DNA of 64,000 bases from Phyllobacterium sophorae (GCF_003010965.1 NZ_PGGM01000002.1:496001-560000); one strand, 5' to 3'. Shown: positions 9,152 to 18,650, counted from the first letter of the stretch. The notes: a model not told the origin generated them from the sequence alone. Numbers and translations are program-made.

Positions 9152-10129
9152 TCAATCAGCGTATTGACCAGCGGCTTCAATGACCGGTTTCCAACGGGTG
9201 ACTTCGCTTTCAAGCTTTGACTTAAGGCCTGCGGGCGTTGCTTCCGCATCGGTTACCGGTACGGTTCCGAGCTCAGCAAAACGCGACACGATATTGGGGT
9301 CTTTCAACGCCTTTTGAAGCGATGCTGACAGCTTCTGCGTAACCTCCCCGGGCGTCCCCTTTGGAGCATAAATGCCGTGCCAGATACCAACTTCGAGTCC
9401 AGGCAATCCAGCTTCAGCAACGGTGGGGAGATCGGGAAGGGCGTCGAGCCGTTTGGCCGATGTAACCGCGTAAGCCTTGACCGTGCCGCCCTTGATCTGT
9501 TTTGTCGTGTTGGTGGTCTGATCACACATCAGATCCACTTGACCGCCAAGAAGATCAGTCATGGCCGGGCCCGTGCCCTTGTACGGAACGGTCACCAGCG
9601 ACGTTTTGATTTCGCTCATGAACAACATGCCGCACAAATGAGACGCGGCGCCGATACCGGCATTCGCAAGGCTCACCTTGTCGGCATTTGCCTTCACGTA
9701 TTCGACCAGGCCCTTGAGGTCGGTTGGTTCGAAATCCTTTCTGGCGACGATGGTCATGGGCACGTCGGTGACGAGGCCGACATATTCGAAAGCGTTGAGC
9801 GTATCGTAAGGAAGCTTGCGATAGAGCGTAGCGCTCGTCGCCATGCCGATGTGATGGAGCAAAAGCGTATATCCATCCGGCTCGGCCTTGGCCACCTGAG
9901 ATGCTCCAAGCGTACCGCCCGCGCCGCCAACGTTCTCAACGATGATTTGCTGATCAAGATCTTTGGACATGGATTCAGCAACAAGGCGCGTTACCGTGTC
10001 GGTTGGACCGCCAGCCGCGAACGGCACGACCATTGTGATGCTGCGCTCAGGGTAGCCTTGGGCGTTTGCTGCTCCCGAGAGCAGGGCCAAGACTGCTGTG
10101 GCAGCTAGCGAAATAGCGAGTTTGTGCAT
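9152..10129 (-). CDS. tctC: Tripartite tricarboxylate transporter substrate-binding protein TctC
   Basis: The 325-residue protein is a Bug-family periplasmic solute receptor. It has a signal peptide ending SGAANA near residue 23, the family motif VVPFAAGGPTDTVTR, and the conserved stretches PDGYTLLLHH and GTGPAMTDLLGGQVD. It binds the carboxylate and hands it to TctAB. A strong GGGAGGAAC site precedes the ATG. It is the first gene of the operon and is divergent from adenine deaminase; the 260-bp gap carries nested inverted repeats that may control both. The ligand is unknown, and Bug-family receptors are very diverse. Confidence 0.93.
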   Translation of the reverse strand: MHKLAISLAATAVLALLSGAANAQGYPERSITMVVPFAAGGPTDTVTRLVAESMSKDLDQQIIVENVGGAGGTLGASQVAKAEPDGYTLLLHHIGMATSATLYRKLPYDTLNAFEYVGLVTDVPMTIVARKDFEPTDLKGLVEYVKANADKVSLANAGIGAASHLCGMLFMSEIKTSLVTVPYKGTGPAMTDLLGGQVDLMCDQTTNTTKQIKGGTVKAYAVTSAKRLDALPDLPTVAEAGLPGLEVGIWHGIYAPKGTPGEVTQKLSASLQKALKDPNIVSRFAELGTVPVTDAEATPAGLKSKLESEVTRWKPVIEAAGQYAD

Positions 10130-10271
10130 TAATGTTCCTCCCAGAATAATGCTCGAAACGGCTTCAGCGCACCTTCGTCGTCGACGCCATCAATATCTTT
10201 TCTCCTGCGATATTGGCAGCTTCGACTTCGGCGCGTAGCATTCATGCTATCGGACGTAACCACGGCTGGTA

Positions 10272-10309
10272 TGTCAAGCAATTCATGGGGTTCGTGAATA
10301 TTTTTGACA
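10272..10309. promoter_or_regulatory. Nested inverted repeats in the tctC/ade divergent promoter
   Basis: TGTCAA (10272-10277) and TTGACA (10304-10309) form a perfect inverted repeat. ATTCA (10281-10285) and TGAAT (10295-10299) form a second one with almost the same centre. The outer arms read TTGACA outward in both directions and may double as -35 elements of divergent promoters. This is a candidate operator; no regulator gene is adjacent. Confidence 0.4.
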
Positions 10310-10388
10310 ATTGGACTGTGAACAACGTCGCGAGGTCCGTTTTCGTGTATGCATCGTTCCTACCCATTGAATGACTAGAGGTAACGCA

Positions 10389-12203
10389 ATGAGCAAACAG
10401 GCAAGAGCCGGCAACCGACCGCAGTCTTGGACGCAATCAGCATCCCTGCTGGTGGATGTTGCCATGGGCCGAAGCCACGCGGATATCGTGGTGCGTAACG
10501 GTCGTCTTGTCAGCGTCTATTCCGGGGAAATCATTGCGGGCATCGATATTGCCATTGTGGCAGGTAGGTTTGCCTTCGTCGGCCATGGGGCGACCCATTG
10601 TATTGGGCCCAAAACCAAGGTGGTGGATGCCGGAGGGCGCTATCTGATACCTGGTCTCTGTGACGCGCATATGCATGTCGAAAGCGGGATGGTTACGGTC
10701 ACCGAATTCACACGTGCGGTCATTCCCCATGGCACAACATCAATGTTCATCGACCCGCACGAAATTGCCAATGTATTGGGCCTTGAGGGCGTGCGGTTGA
10801 TGCATGACGAAGCGCTGGCCATGCCCATCAATGTTCACGTGCAGATGCCAAGCTGTGTTCCTTCGGCGCCAGGGCTGGAGCATGCCGGTGCTGCCATCAC
10901 TCCGGCTGACGTTGCAGAGGCTATGACCTGGCCAAATATTATCGGGCTAGGTGAGGTTATGAACTTTCCGGGCGTCGCAAACAACGATGCCACAATGCGC
11001 GGCGGCATTGATGCAACCGTAAAATCGGGCAAGACCGTCGGTGGTCACTTTGCTTCACCGGAGCTTGGCCGGGCATTCCATGGTTACGTTGCGGGTGGTC
11101 CCGAGGATGACCATGAGGGCACGCGGATGGAGGATGCGATTGCTCGCGTGCGCCAGGGCATGCGGGCAATGCTGCGTCTTGGGTCGGCCTGGTACGATGT
11201 TGCCAGCCAGATCAAAGCCGTGACGGAGCAGGGGCTGGATCCACGCAATTTCATATTGTGCACCGATGATAGCCATTCGGGCACGCTGGTGAATGAAGGT
11301 CACATGGACCGCGTCGTTCGTCATGCGATTGCGCAAGGATTGAAACCGGTGACCGCAATTCAGATGGCGACCTTGAACACGGCACAGCATTTCCGGCTGG
11401 AGCGCGAAATTGGCTCGATCACGCCAGGGCGCCTTGCAGATTTCCTGATCGTGTCGGATCTTGCGAACCTGACGATCGATCGCGTTTACGCGCGAGGATT
11501 GCTCGTGGCCGAGCAGGGCAAACTTGTTATTGAAATACCGGCATATAACTATCCCTCATTCGCCAAGAATACGATCAAACTTGGCAAGAAATTGAATGCC
11601 AAGGATTTCGATATCAAGGCGCCCAAACCCACCAAACATGTCACTGCGCGGGTGATCGGCGTGATTGAAAATCAGGCGCCTACCAAGGCACTGGAAGCTG
11701 ACCTCTCCGTATCCGACGGCATCGTCCAGATGGACCGGCGGAACGATGTCTGCCAGATTGCCCTTGTCGAACGCCACCGTGGAACAGGTGCAGTGGTCAA
11801 CGGCTTCGTTTCCGGCTTTGGTTATACGCTTGATTGCGCCATGGCTTCGACTGTCGCCCATGACAGCCACCATATGATCGTGGTCGGCACAAACAAGGAA
11901 GATATGGCAAAGGCTGCCAATAGGCTTGGTCAAGTCGGAGGTGGCGTTGTGCTGTTTTCCAAGGGCCGCGAACTTGCCCTGGTGGAAATGCCTATCGCGG
12001 GTCTCATGTCCGACCAGCGTGCGGAAATAGTCGCGGGGAAGGCCGACAAGCTGGTCAGCGCCATGCGTGCGATGGGCTGCAGCCTCAATAATGCCTACAT
12101 GCAGCATTCGCTGCTGGCGCTGGTGGTCATACCGGAATTGCGCATTTCGGATGTCGGGATTATCGATGTAAGGACATTCGAGAAGGTTGACCTGTTCCTA
12201 TGA
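10389..12203 (+). CDS. ade: Adenine deaminase
   Basis: The 604-residue product is an amidohydrolase-superfamily adenine deaminase (adenine to hypoxanthine plus ammonia). The metal site HMH is at residues 94-96 in PGLCDAHMHVES, followed by DPHEIANVLG, by GHFASPELGRAF with a metal-ligand His, and by TDDSHSGTLVNEGH near 292. The second half contains the cap and C-terminal domain typical of the long bacterial Ade, with DSHHMIVVGTN near 497. A start at 10371 is possible, but GAGGTAA lies well placed only for the ATG at 10389. The stop overlaps the threonine dehydratase start by four bases, so translation is coupled. With gpt it suggests purine salvage or use of purines as a nitrogen source. Confidence 0.93.
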   Translation: MSKQARAGNRPQSWTQSASLLVDVAMGRSHADIVVRNGRLVSVYSGEIIAGIDIAIVAGRFAFVGHGATHCIGPKTKVVDAGGRYLIPGLCDAHMHVESGMVTVTEFTRAVIPHGTTSMFIDPHEIANVLGLEGVRLMHDEALAMPINVHVQMPSCVPSAPGLEHAGAAITPADVAEAMTWPNIIGLGEVMNFPGVANNDATMRGGIDATVKSGKTVGGHFASPELGRAFHGYVAGGPEDDHEGTRMEDAIARVRQGMRAMLRLGSAWYDVASQIKAVTEQGLDPRNFILCTDDSHSGTLVNEGHMDRVVRHAIAQGLKPVTAIQMATLNTAQHFRLEREIGSITPGRLADFLIVSDLANLTIDRVYARGLLVAEQGKLVIEIPAYNYPSFAKNTIKLGKKLNAKDFDIKAPKPTKHVTARVIGVIENQAPTKALEADLSVSDGIVQMDRRNDVCQIALVERHRGTGAVVNGFVSGFGYTLDCAMASTVAHDSHHMIVVGTNKEDMAKAANRLGQVGGGVVLFSKGRELALVEMPIAGLMSDQRAEIVAGKADKLVSAMRAMGCSLNNAYMQHSLLALVVIPELRISDVGIIDVRTFEKVDLFL

Positions 12204-13459
12204 CTGCTTTCATCAAGGCCGTGGACCGCGCAACGGAAAAGATGCGTGTGCTATTCCCGGAAACGCCGCTGCAACTCAATCACTATCTGTCCCATAAATA
12301 CGGTGCGCAAATCTGGCTGAAGCGCGAAGATCTATCGCCGGTACGCTCCTACAAGATCAGGGGCGCATTCAACTTCATTTCCCACTATCTGAACGAACAC
12401 AAGTCCGGGAGCCCGATTTTCGTTTGTGCGTCTGCCGGTAATCATGCCCAAGGTTTTGCCTTCATTTGCCGGCATTTTGCCAAGAAGGGTGTCGTCTTCA
12501 TGCCCGTGACGACGCCGCAGCAGAAGATAGACAAGACACGCAGTTTTGGCGGCGAATTCATCGAGATCCGCCTTGTTGGCGATATTTTCGACCAATGCTA
12601 TTCCGCAGCGCAGGATTATGCTGCCGAGTCGAGTGCAGTGATGGTACCGCCCTTCGATCACATGGATATCATCACCGGGCAGGCTACTGTGGCGCATGAG
12701 ATCGCTGCGCAGCTACCGGACAAGCGCAAACCGGATTTGATGATCCTGCCTGTTGGCGGAGGCGGCCTCTCCGGTGGCGTTACGCGCTATCTGGCTGATC
12801 TTGGCTGGGAAACGCGCTTCCGCTTCGTAGAACCCGCCGGCGCGCCAAGCCTGAAGCGCAGTCTTGAAGCCGGTAAGCGCGTCAAGCTTGATACCGTCGA
12901 TAATTTCGTCGATGGCGCTGCCGTTGCTGAAATCGGGCGGGAAAACTTCAAACTTCTCAAGGGCTTCACGGCAGATTCTGTTACTTTGATTCCAGAAAAT
13001 CGACTGAGCTCGACAATCCTGGAAATGCTCAACGTTGAAGGGATCGTCGTAGAGCCAGCGGGCGCTTTGGCAATAGACGCGCTCAAGGACTTCAAGAAGA
13101 GCGATATCAAGGGCAAGCGGATTGTCCTCGTCATTTCCGGCAGCAATTTCGATTTCGAGAGGCTGCCCGAATTGAAGGAGCGGTCGCTGCGCTACGAGGG
13201 TTTGAAGAAATACTTCATTTTCCGCTTTCCTCAGAGGCCAGGGGCGTTGCGCTCGTTTCTTGATCTGCTGGGCCCGGAGGACGACGTTGCACGTTTCGAA
13301 TACCTCAAGAAATCGGCACGCAATTTCGGGTCCGTGCTGATCGGTATTGAAACGAAAAACAAGGTCAATTTCGACACCTTGTTCAAACGGTTTGACGAAG
13401 CCGGCTGGGCTTATCAAGACATCACTGACAATGAAAGCATCGCGGGACTGATTATTTAA
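12200..13459 (+). CDS. ilvA: Threonine ammonia-lyase (threonine dehydratase)
   Basis: This 419-residue PLP enzyme converts threonine to 2-oxobutanoate and ammonia, the first step towards isoleucine. The PLP lysine is K52 in SPVRSYKIRGAF, the substrate loop SAGNHAQG lies near 79, and the phosphate-binding glycine loop PVGGGGLSGG is near 184. Residues from about 330 (LKKYFIFRFPQRPGALRSFL) form a single ACT-like regulatory domain, as in the short IlvA form of about 420 residues. The start overlaps the stop of ade by four bases. Two DUF1697 genes follow eight bases on. Both upstream enzymes release ammonia, but a functional link is only inference. Confidence 0.92.
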   Translation: MTAFIKAVDRATEKMRVLFPETPLQLNHYLSHKYGAQIWLKREDLSPVRSYKIRGAFNFISHYLNEHKSGSPIFVCASAGNHAQGFAFICRHFAKKGVVFMPVTTPQQKIDKTRSFGGEFIEIRLVGDIFDQCYSAAQDYAAESSAVMVPPFDHMDIITGQATVAHEIAAQLPDKRKPDLMILPVGGGGLSGGVTRYLADLGWETRFRFVEPAGAPSLKRSLEAGKRVKLDTVDNFVDGAAVAEIGRENFKLLKGFTADSVTLIPENRLSSTILEMLNVEGIVVEPAGALAIDALKDFKKSDIKGKRIVLVISGSNFDFERLPELKERSLRYEGLKKYFIFRFPQRPGALRSFLDLLGPEDDVARFEYLKKSARNFGSVLIGIETKNKVNFDTLFKRFDEAGWAYQDITDNESIAGLII

Positions 13460-13467
13460 GGAGGCAG

Positions 13468-14013
13468 ATGGCGACTTATATCGTTCTGTTTCGAGGCGTC
13501 GGCGGCGCGACGTTGCTGCCCGTTCAGCCATTGAAAACGGCCCTGATCGAAGGCGGGTTTGAACGCGTCGCTACCTATATCAATACCGGCAATGTCGTTC
13601 TTATTTCGGACGCGAGACCCAAGGTTATCGTACAACGGATTGCTGCTATTGCCTTGGAAAAATTTGCTTTTTCCAAGGCAATCATGATCCTCAGCAAACC
13701 CCAATGGAAAAAACTCATCGCTGACAATCCTTTCCCGGAACACGCCGGGGAGGGCGACAAGCTGCATGCATTTCTCATGGAGAAGAAGCCGGACGATGAA
13801 GCCGTCAAGGCGCTGGAACGCAAAGCGATTGGATTGCCTGAGCAATTCAGGATCGGCGGCAAGGTGCTGTACTATTACCCGCCACAGGGCGCTTCCCAGT
13901 CCAAATTACACGGAAAGATTGAATCCACACTAAGAGTCACCACTACGGCGCGCAACTGGAATACAGTTTTGAAACTTGAGCAGTTGGCCGACAAGCTGGA
14001 GAAGACTTCATGA
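13468..14013 (+). CDS. DUF1697 protein, diverged copy
   Basis: The 181-residue product belongs to the DUF1697 family, whose biochemical role is unknown. It begins MATYIVLFRG and keeps TYINTGNVVL and the C-terminal TTARNWNTVLKL. The family's N-terminal glycine motif (GINVGGKxxVKM) is replaced here by RGVGGATLLPVQPL, so this copy has lost part of the usual signature that its downstream neighbour keeps. An AGGAGG site lies right before the ATG. It starts eight bases after ilvA and overlaps the next gene by four bases. The two copies most likely arose by tandem duplication. Confidence 0.85.
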   Translation: MATYIVLFRGVGGATLLPVQPLKTALIEGGFERVATYINTGNVVLISDARPKVIVQRIAAIALEKFAFSKAIMILSKPQWKKLIADNPFPEHAGEGDKLHAFLMEKKPDDEAVKALERKAIGLPEQFRIGGKVLYYYPPQGASQSKLHGKIESTLRVTTTARNWNTVLKLEQLADKLEKTS

Positions 14014-14546
14014 CGACTTATATTGTGCTTTTCCGTGGCATCAATGTCGGAGGGAAACGGGTCGTGAAAATGGAAACGCTCCGGACCCTGCTGATCAAGG
14101 CAGGTTTCACTGATGTGAGAACCTATATTCAGAGCGGAAATGTCGTTCTGGCGTCAAACCAAACGGCGCGGCGTATCAACGAGACCATTTCAGCTTTGTT
14201 TTCGAAAGCATTCGGCTTCGAATCACGCATATCTATTCGTAACGTTGATGAGTGGAATTGCATGGTTGCCAAGAATCCTTACCCGGAAGCCAGTGAAAGC
14301 GCCAAATCCCTTCATGCAGTCATTCTCGACGGTGATCCGACTGACGCGGCGCTGGCGGATTTTACCAGCAAGGCCAGCGGGAAGGAGAGTTTCACCTTGA
14401 GAAACCGCGTACTCTATCTTTATACGCCTGATGGCTTCGGCACGTCCAAGCTTGCCCTCGCCCTCGACAATGCGTTGAAGGTGCCACTGACCGCGCGCAA
14501 CTGGCGCACTGTCCTGATGCTTCAGGAGATTGCGGCTTCAATCTAG
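14010..14546 (+). CDS. DUF1697 protein, canonical copy
   Basis: The 178-residue product is a canonical DUF1697 protein: TTYIVLFRGINVGGKRVVKM at the N-terminus, TYIQSGNVVL near 34-43, NPYPEA near residue 90, and PLTARNWRTVLML near the C-terminus. It aligns over its full length with the gene before it, which identifies a tandem paralogous pair. The ATG overlaps the previous stop (ATGA), so the two are probably translated together. Its last four bases overlap the end of the convergent MocR-type gene. No enzymatic activity is established for this family. Confidence 0.88.
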   Translation: MTTYIVLFRGINVGGKRVVKMETLRTLLIKAGFTDVRTYIQSGNVVLASNQTARRINETISALFSKAFGFESRISIRNVDEWNCMVAKNPYPEASESAKSLHAVILDGDPTDAALADFTSKASGKESFTLRNRVLYLYTPDGFGTSKLALALDNALKVPLTARNWRTVLMLQEIAASI

Positions 14547-15970
14547 GGGGACATGAGCGCGCTTTGCAGAACCTGAAAAATGTGCGGATCCGTGCACTGC
14601 GCTACGTTGAATCGCATATAGGAATTTGCCGATTGCGATTGGCTGAAGACATTGCCAGGCGCAAAAATGATCCCTTCTGCGAGTCCGTATCGAGCGATTT
14701 TTGCGGCGTCGGCACCATCCGGCAGTTTGCTCCATAGAAACATGCCACCCTGCGGTTCGATCCATGGCGTAAGGCCAAGCGCCTTCAATCGGACGCCGGT
14801 TTCGCTCATGCTTCGTGCCAGTCGCGTCCGCAAAGCATCCATGTGTTTGCGGTAAGTGCCATCTTTCAGCATGAAGAGTACGAGCTCGGCCGATAATTGC
14901 CCGCCGCCGAAGGACGTCGCAATACGGATATCTACAAGTCCTTCGATCCAGTCCCGGCGCGCTGCTATAAAGCCGCAGCGAATGGACGCCGACAGTGATT
15001 TGGAGAAACTGCCAATATGTACGACCCGGTCGAGCCCATCGAAAGCGGCAAGGCGAGGGGCAGGCTCATGTTCGAAATCGGCAAAGATGTCGTCTTCGAT
15101 GATTGTGAGATCATGTTGTTCGGCGAGCTTGAGCAGCCGATGTGCAGTGACAGGGGAGATCACAGCACCTGTCGGGTTATGCAAAGCGGAATTGGTAATG
15201 TAGAGACGCGGGTGATGTTCATGCAGCGCCTCGGCAAAGCGCTCGAGATCGGGGCCGGCGGGCGTATATGGTACTCCGATTACCTTGGCGCGATGTGCCT
15301 TGAGCAAAGCGTGAAAATTGAAATAGCAGGGATCATCAACGATGACCGCGTCGCCAGGCTCAATCAGGAACCGGCAGAGCAGGTCGATAGCCTGCGTTCC
15401 GGATTCCGTCAGCATGACCTGATCGGGCGCGGCTTCAACGCCGTGTTCGGCCATGCGCCGTGACAGGAGTTGGCGTAGCGGTTTCAGCCCAAGCGGAGAT
15501 GCATAATCTGTCAGGGAGGCATTATCGGCTCTTGCCAAAGCCCGCAGGGCACGGCGAATACCTTGTTCTGGCATCCATAAGGGAGGTAGCCAGCCGCAGC
15601 CGGGCTTTGCCATGTCTGCGCTGGCATCGAGTGACATCCGCGACACCCAGAGTGGGTCGATAGCACGGTCCAGCTGGGGCTCGATTTCCGTCAACGACAG
15701 TGGTGGCAGATGTCCGGCCACGTAAAAACCGGATCCGCGTCTCGACTGGATGACGCCTTCGGCTGCCAGCCGGTCATAAGCCTCCACGATCGTCGACTTC
15801 GAGACCTCCATGGTTGACGCAAGGCTGCGGATTGAGGGCAGCTTGGCGCCCGGTGTCAGGGTTCGTCCGGCGATGCGCTGGCGGATCGCGTGCATCACAC
15901 GCTCAACCAGCGTACCACCCACATGATTGGCAGCAAACTTCATATCCATCTGTATTGCTGACCTTTCCAT
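14543..15970 (-). CDS. MocR-type transcriptional regulator (GntR HTH + aminotransferase fold)
   Basis: The 475-residue protein joins an N-terminal winged helix of the GntR family (about 18-87; LPSIRSLASTMEVSKSTIVE is the recognition region) to a fold-type-I aminotransferase domain. In the latter, NPTG is at 265-268, EDDIFADF at 292-299, and the PLP lysine is K324 in GSFSKSLSAS. MocR regulators sense PLP or amino-group ligands and usually control a neighbouring gene. It is divergent from an EamA exporter with an 83-bp gap, the probable target. Starts at 15970 or at the internal ATG codons 15949 and 15943 are all possible; the site decides little. Confidence 0.9.
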   Translation of the reverse strand: MERSAIQMDMKFAANHVGGTLVERVMHAIRQRIAGRTLTPGAKLPSIRSLASTMEVSKSTIVEAYDRLAAEGVIQSRRGSGFYVAGHLPPLSLTEIEPQLDRAIDPLWVSRMSLDASADMAKPGCGWLPPLWMPEQGIRRALRALARADNASLTDYASPLGLKPLRQLLSRRMAEHGVEAAPDQVMLTESGTQAIDLLCRFLIEPGDAVIVDDPCYFNFHALLKAHRAKVIGVPYTPAGPDLERFAEALHEHHPRLYITNSALHNPTGAVISPVTAHRLLKLAEQHDLTIIEDDIFADFEHEPAPRLAAFDGLDRVVHIGSFSKSLSASIRCGFIAARRDWIEGLVDIRIATSFGGGQLSAELVLFMLKDGTYRKHMDALRTRLARSMSETGVRLKALGLTPWIEPQGGMFLWSKLPDGADAAKIARYGLAEGIIFAPGNVFSQSQSANSYMRFNVAQCTDPHIFQVLQSALMSP

Positions 15971-16053
15971 TACAGTTCTTAAGGATTGTACTGCACCGTA
16001 TCTGGAAAATCCATGTTCGAAGGCCGATACGACGATAAAAATATGATGGCTGG

Positions 16054-16926
16054 ATGAAAAATATGGACAAGATAACGAATGGCTGGATCAATGGCTTCGT
16101 GGGCGTACTGATCTTCAGCGGATCGCTGCCGGCTACACGCGCCGCCGTTGCGGATTTCGACCCCATTTTTTTGACGAGCGCTCGTGCCACCATCGCTGCG
16201 GCGCTGGCACTAGCATTGCTGCTTGCCTTTCGTGAAAAGCGCCCGACAAAGGCCGATCTCGGCCCGCTATTTATCACAGCGATGGGTGTGGTTGTCGGGT
16301 TTCCGCTACTGACAGCTCTGGCACTGCGTCACATCACTTCGGCACATTCCATTGTGTTTGTTGGTCTTCTGCCGCTTGCAACCGCTATATTTGGCGTCTT
16401 GCGTGCGGGTGAACGCATGCGTCCGCTGTTCTGGCTGTTTTCCTGTCTCGGCAGCCTGCTCGTTGCCGGTTTTGCGCTGACGCAGAATCTCTCCGCGTCG
16501 TTGACCGGGGATCTCCTGATGTTTGCCGCGATTGTCGTTTGCGGCCTTGGTTATGCCGAAGGAGCCCAGCTCTCACGCAGACTTGGGGGCTGGCAGGTCA
16601 TTTGCTGGGCGCTTGTTCTTTCGTTGCCGGTCATGCTGCCGCTTACGCTTTATATACTGCCCGAGAACTGGAGCGGCATTGGTGAGCCAGCATGGATTGG
16701 CCTTTTCTACGTCTCGCTATTCTCGATGCTGATTGGCTTTATCTTCTGGTATCGCGGTCTCGCACAGGGCGGAATCGCGGCCGTCGGTCAGCTGCAATTA
16801 CTGCAGCCATTCTTCGGCCTCGTTCTTGCTGCAACGCTGTTGCATGAGCCCGTGGGCTGGCCGATGATCATTGTCACCATGGCGGTCATCCTGTGCGTTG
16901 CGGGTGCCAAGCGGTTCGCCAAATAA
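16054..16926 (+). CDS. EamA/DMT-family membrane exporter
   Basis: The 290-residue protein has about ten membrane helices in two EamA halves. Characteristic stretches are DPIFLTSARATIAA near 37, HITSAHSIVFVGLLPLATAI near 89-108 at the end of the first half, and GGIAAVGQLQLLQPFFGLVL near 239 in the second. DMT proteins export amino acids, nucleobases or other small metabolites. Its divergent pairing with a MocR (PLP-dependent) regulator suggests control by an amine or a vitamin B6-related signal. The substrate is unknown. ACAGT (15971-15975) and ACTGC lie in the shared promoter and may be part of the MocR site. Confidence 0.88.
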   Translation: MKNMDKITNGWINGFVGVLIFSGSLPATRAAVADFDPIFLTSARATIAAALALALLLAFREKRPTKADLGPLFITAMGVVVGFPLLTALALRHITSAHSIVFVGLLPLATAIFGVLRAGERMRPLFWLFSCLGSLLVAGFALTQNLSASLTGDLLMFAAIVVCGLGYAEGAQLSRRLGGWQVICWALVLSLPVMLPLTLYILPENWSGIGEPAWIGLFYVSLFSMLIGFIFWYRGLAQGGIAAVGQLQLLQPFFGLVLAATLLHEPVGWPMIIVTMAVILCVAGAKRFAK

Positions 16927-17222
16927 TTCCGTCGTTTTGCGTTGCACAATAAAATCGTTTGCTTTTTAGCGCAAGAAAGCCCATATGCCGTTCAGGCGCT
17001 TGGACCGGTCAATCCGGACTTCCGAACTAGGACTTGTGGCGTCTGAGACCCATCCGCATGAAGCGGAGGGCACGGCTGCGCAAGTCGCATGGAACCACAA
17101 GCCTTTGGCATATGGTTTTCCGCGTCTCGTCGTTCATCCAGAAATTGTTGCACGCAGGTTGCGCCCTGTGATGCGTTGTGTGGCCCGCGATAATCCGCGC
17201 TGGCCAGTGAAAGAAGATTGAA

Positions 17223-18596
17223 TTGGAAACTATTGAAACAAACGGCTTTGCGGCCATGGGTCTGAATGCCATCCTGCTGAAAGCAGTCGAGGCTGCCGGA
17301 ATGGCTACTCCCAAGCCGATCCAGGCACAGGCCATCCCGGCACAGCTTGCAGGTCAGGACATTCTCGGCATCGCCCAGACGGGTTCTGGCAAGACAGCAG
17401 CTTTTGCTCTGCCAATCCTGCAGAAGATCATCACTATCGGTGACAAGCGCAAGGGCAAGACGGCGCGCGCGCTGGTCCTTGCGCCAACCCGCGAACTTGC
17501 CGTGCAGATCGAAGAAACGTTCCGCACCTTGGCGAAAGGCGCACATATCTCGACCGCTCTCGTCCTTGGCGGCGTTTCGCGTATTGCGCAGATCAATAAG
17601 ATGCAGGCCGGTGTCGATGTCCTGATCGCAACCCCCGGCCGGTTGACCGACCTTGTTCGTGACAACCGCGTCGATCTATCCGAGACGCGTTGGCTTGTGC
17701 TCGACGAGGCCGACCGCATGCTCGATATGGGGTTCATCAACGACGTGAAGCGTATCGCCAAGGGCACGCATCGCGATCGCCAGACCGCGCTGTTTTCGGC
17801 GACCATGCCCCAGGAAGTGGCAACGCTGGCAGCCACCCTGTTACGTAATCCGGTTCGCGTTGAAGTCGCACCGCAGGGCACTACAGCTGCCGAAATCAAG
17901 CAGGTCGTGCATATGATCCCGACCAAGCAGAAGAAGCAGGTTCTCTCTGCCATGCTTAAGGACGAGACCTTGGCTTCGGTCATCGTTTTCACCCGCACCA
18001 AGCATGGTGCTGATGCTGTGACGCGGGTCCTCGAGAAGGACGGCTATGACGTTGCCGCCATTCACGGCAATAAGTCGCAGAATGCACGCCAGCGCGCGTT
18101 GAACGGCTTCAAGGATGGTTCTGTGCGCGTTCTCGTCGCCACCGATATTGCAGCACGCGGTATCGATGTCGTTGGTATCAGCCATGTGATCAATTTCGAC
18201 CTGCCAGACGAACCAGAGAGCTACGTTCACCGCATCGGCCGTACCGGTCGTAACGGTGCATCGGGCTCGGCAATCACATTGTACGATCCTGCAGAAGAGA
18301 GCTCAAAGCTGAAGGCGGTTGAACGCGTCACGCGGATGCGCCTTCCGATGCATGATTCCCCAATCGATCTGTCTAGCTTGCCGGCTCGTGCAGCCAATAG
18401 CGACCAGCGTCCACCACGCCGCGAAGGCGGCACTGGCGCACCTGGCAAGAAGCCGCACCGCGGTCAGTCTGCCGGTTCCGGTAAGCCGCGCGAGGCGCGC
18501 GGCGAAAAGATCTGGAGCAACGACGGTGGCGCGCCGGCGCAAAAGCGTCCCTTCCGCCGCAACAAGCGCAAGAGCTTTGGCGCCAAAGCCGCCTAG
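17223..18596 (+). CDS. DEAD-box RNA helicase (RhlE-like), TTG start
   Basis: The 457-residue protein has all DEAD-box motifs: Q motif with Phe9 and Gln34, AQTGSGKT (51-58), [16 protein letters not shown] (161-164), [13 protein letters not shown] and HRIGRTGR (336-343). After the core comes a basic, Gly/Arg/Lys-rich tail of about 80 residues, as in RhlE-type cold-shock or ribosome-assembly helicases. An in-frame stop at 17208-17210 and the absence of an upstream ATG leave TTG 17223 as the start, because starting at the ATG in codon 12 would remove the conserved Phe of the Q motif. An AAAGAAG site precedes it. The 296 bp before it hold no clear gene and may be a long leader. Confidence 0.93.
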   Translation: METIETNGFAAMGLNAILLKAVEAAGMATPKPIQAQAIPAQLAGQDILGIAQTGSGKTAAFALPILQKIITIGDKRKGKTARALVLAPTRELAVQIEETFRTLAKGAHISTALVLGGVSRIAQINKMQAGVDVLIATPGRLTDLVRDNRVDLSETRWLVLDEADRMLDMGFINDVKRIAKGTHRDRQTALFSATMPQEVATLAATLLRNPVRVEVAPQGTTAAEIKQVVHMIPTKQKKQVLSAMLKDETLASVIVFTRTKHGADAVTRVLEKDGYDVAAIHGNKSQNARQRALNGFKDGSVRVLVATDIAARGIDVVGISHVINFDLPDEPESYVHRIGRTGRNGASGSAITLYDPAEESSKLKAVERVTRMRLPMHDSPIDLSSLPARAANSDQRPPRREGGTGAPGKKPHRGQSAGSGKPREARGEKIWSNDGGAPAQKRPFRRNKRKSFGAKAA

Positions 18597-18619
18597 GCGT
18601 CCTCGCCAACGACTTTCCG

Positions 18620-18650
18620 GCCGTCAGCACATCGTGTTGGCGGCTTTTTA
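18620..18650 (+). terminator. Rho-independent terminator after the helicase
   Basis: GCCGTCAGCAC (18620-18630) pairs with GTGTTGGCGGC (18634-18644) over 11 positions with two G-T wobbles and a three-base loop, followed by five T residues and an AT-rich stretch. It lies 24 bp after the stop codon. Confidence 0.85.

Noticed and set aside
16985-17221. A 78-codon open frame just before the helicase
   Set aside because: No ribosome site, no recognisable product, and a complementary frame is equally open; more likely a leader of the helicase gene.
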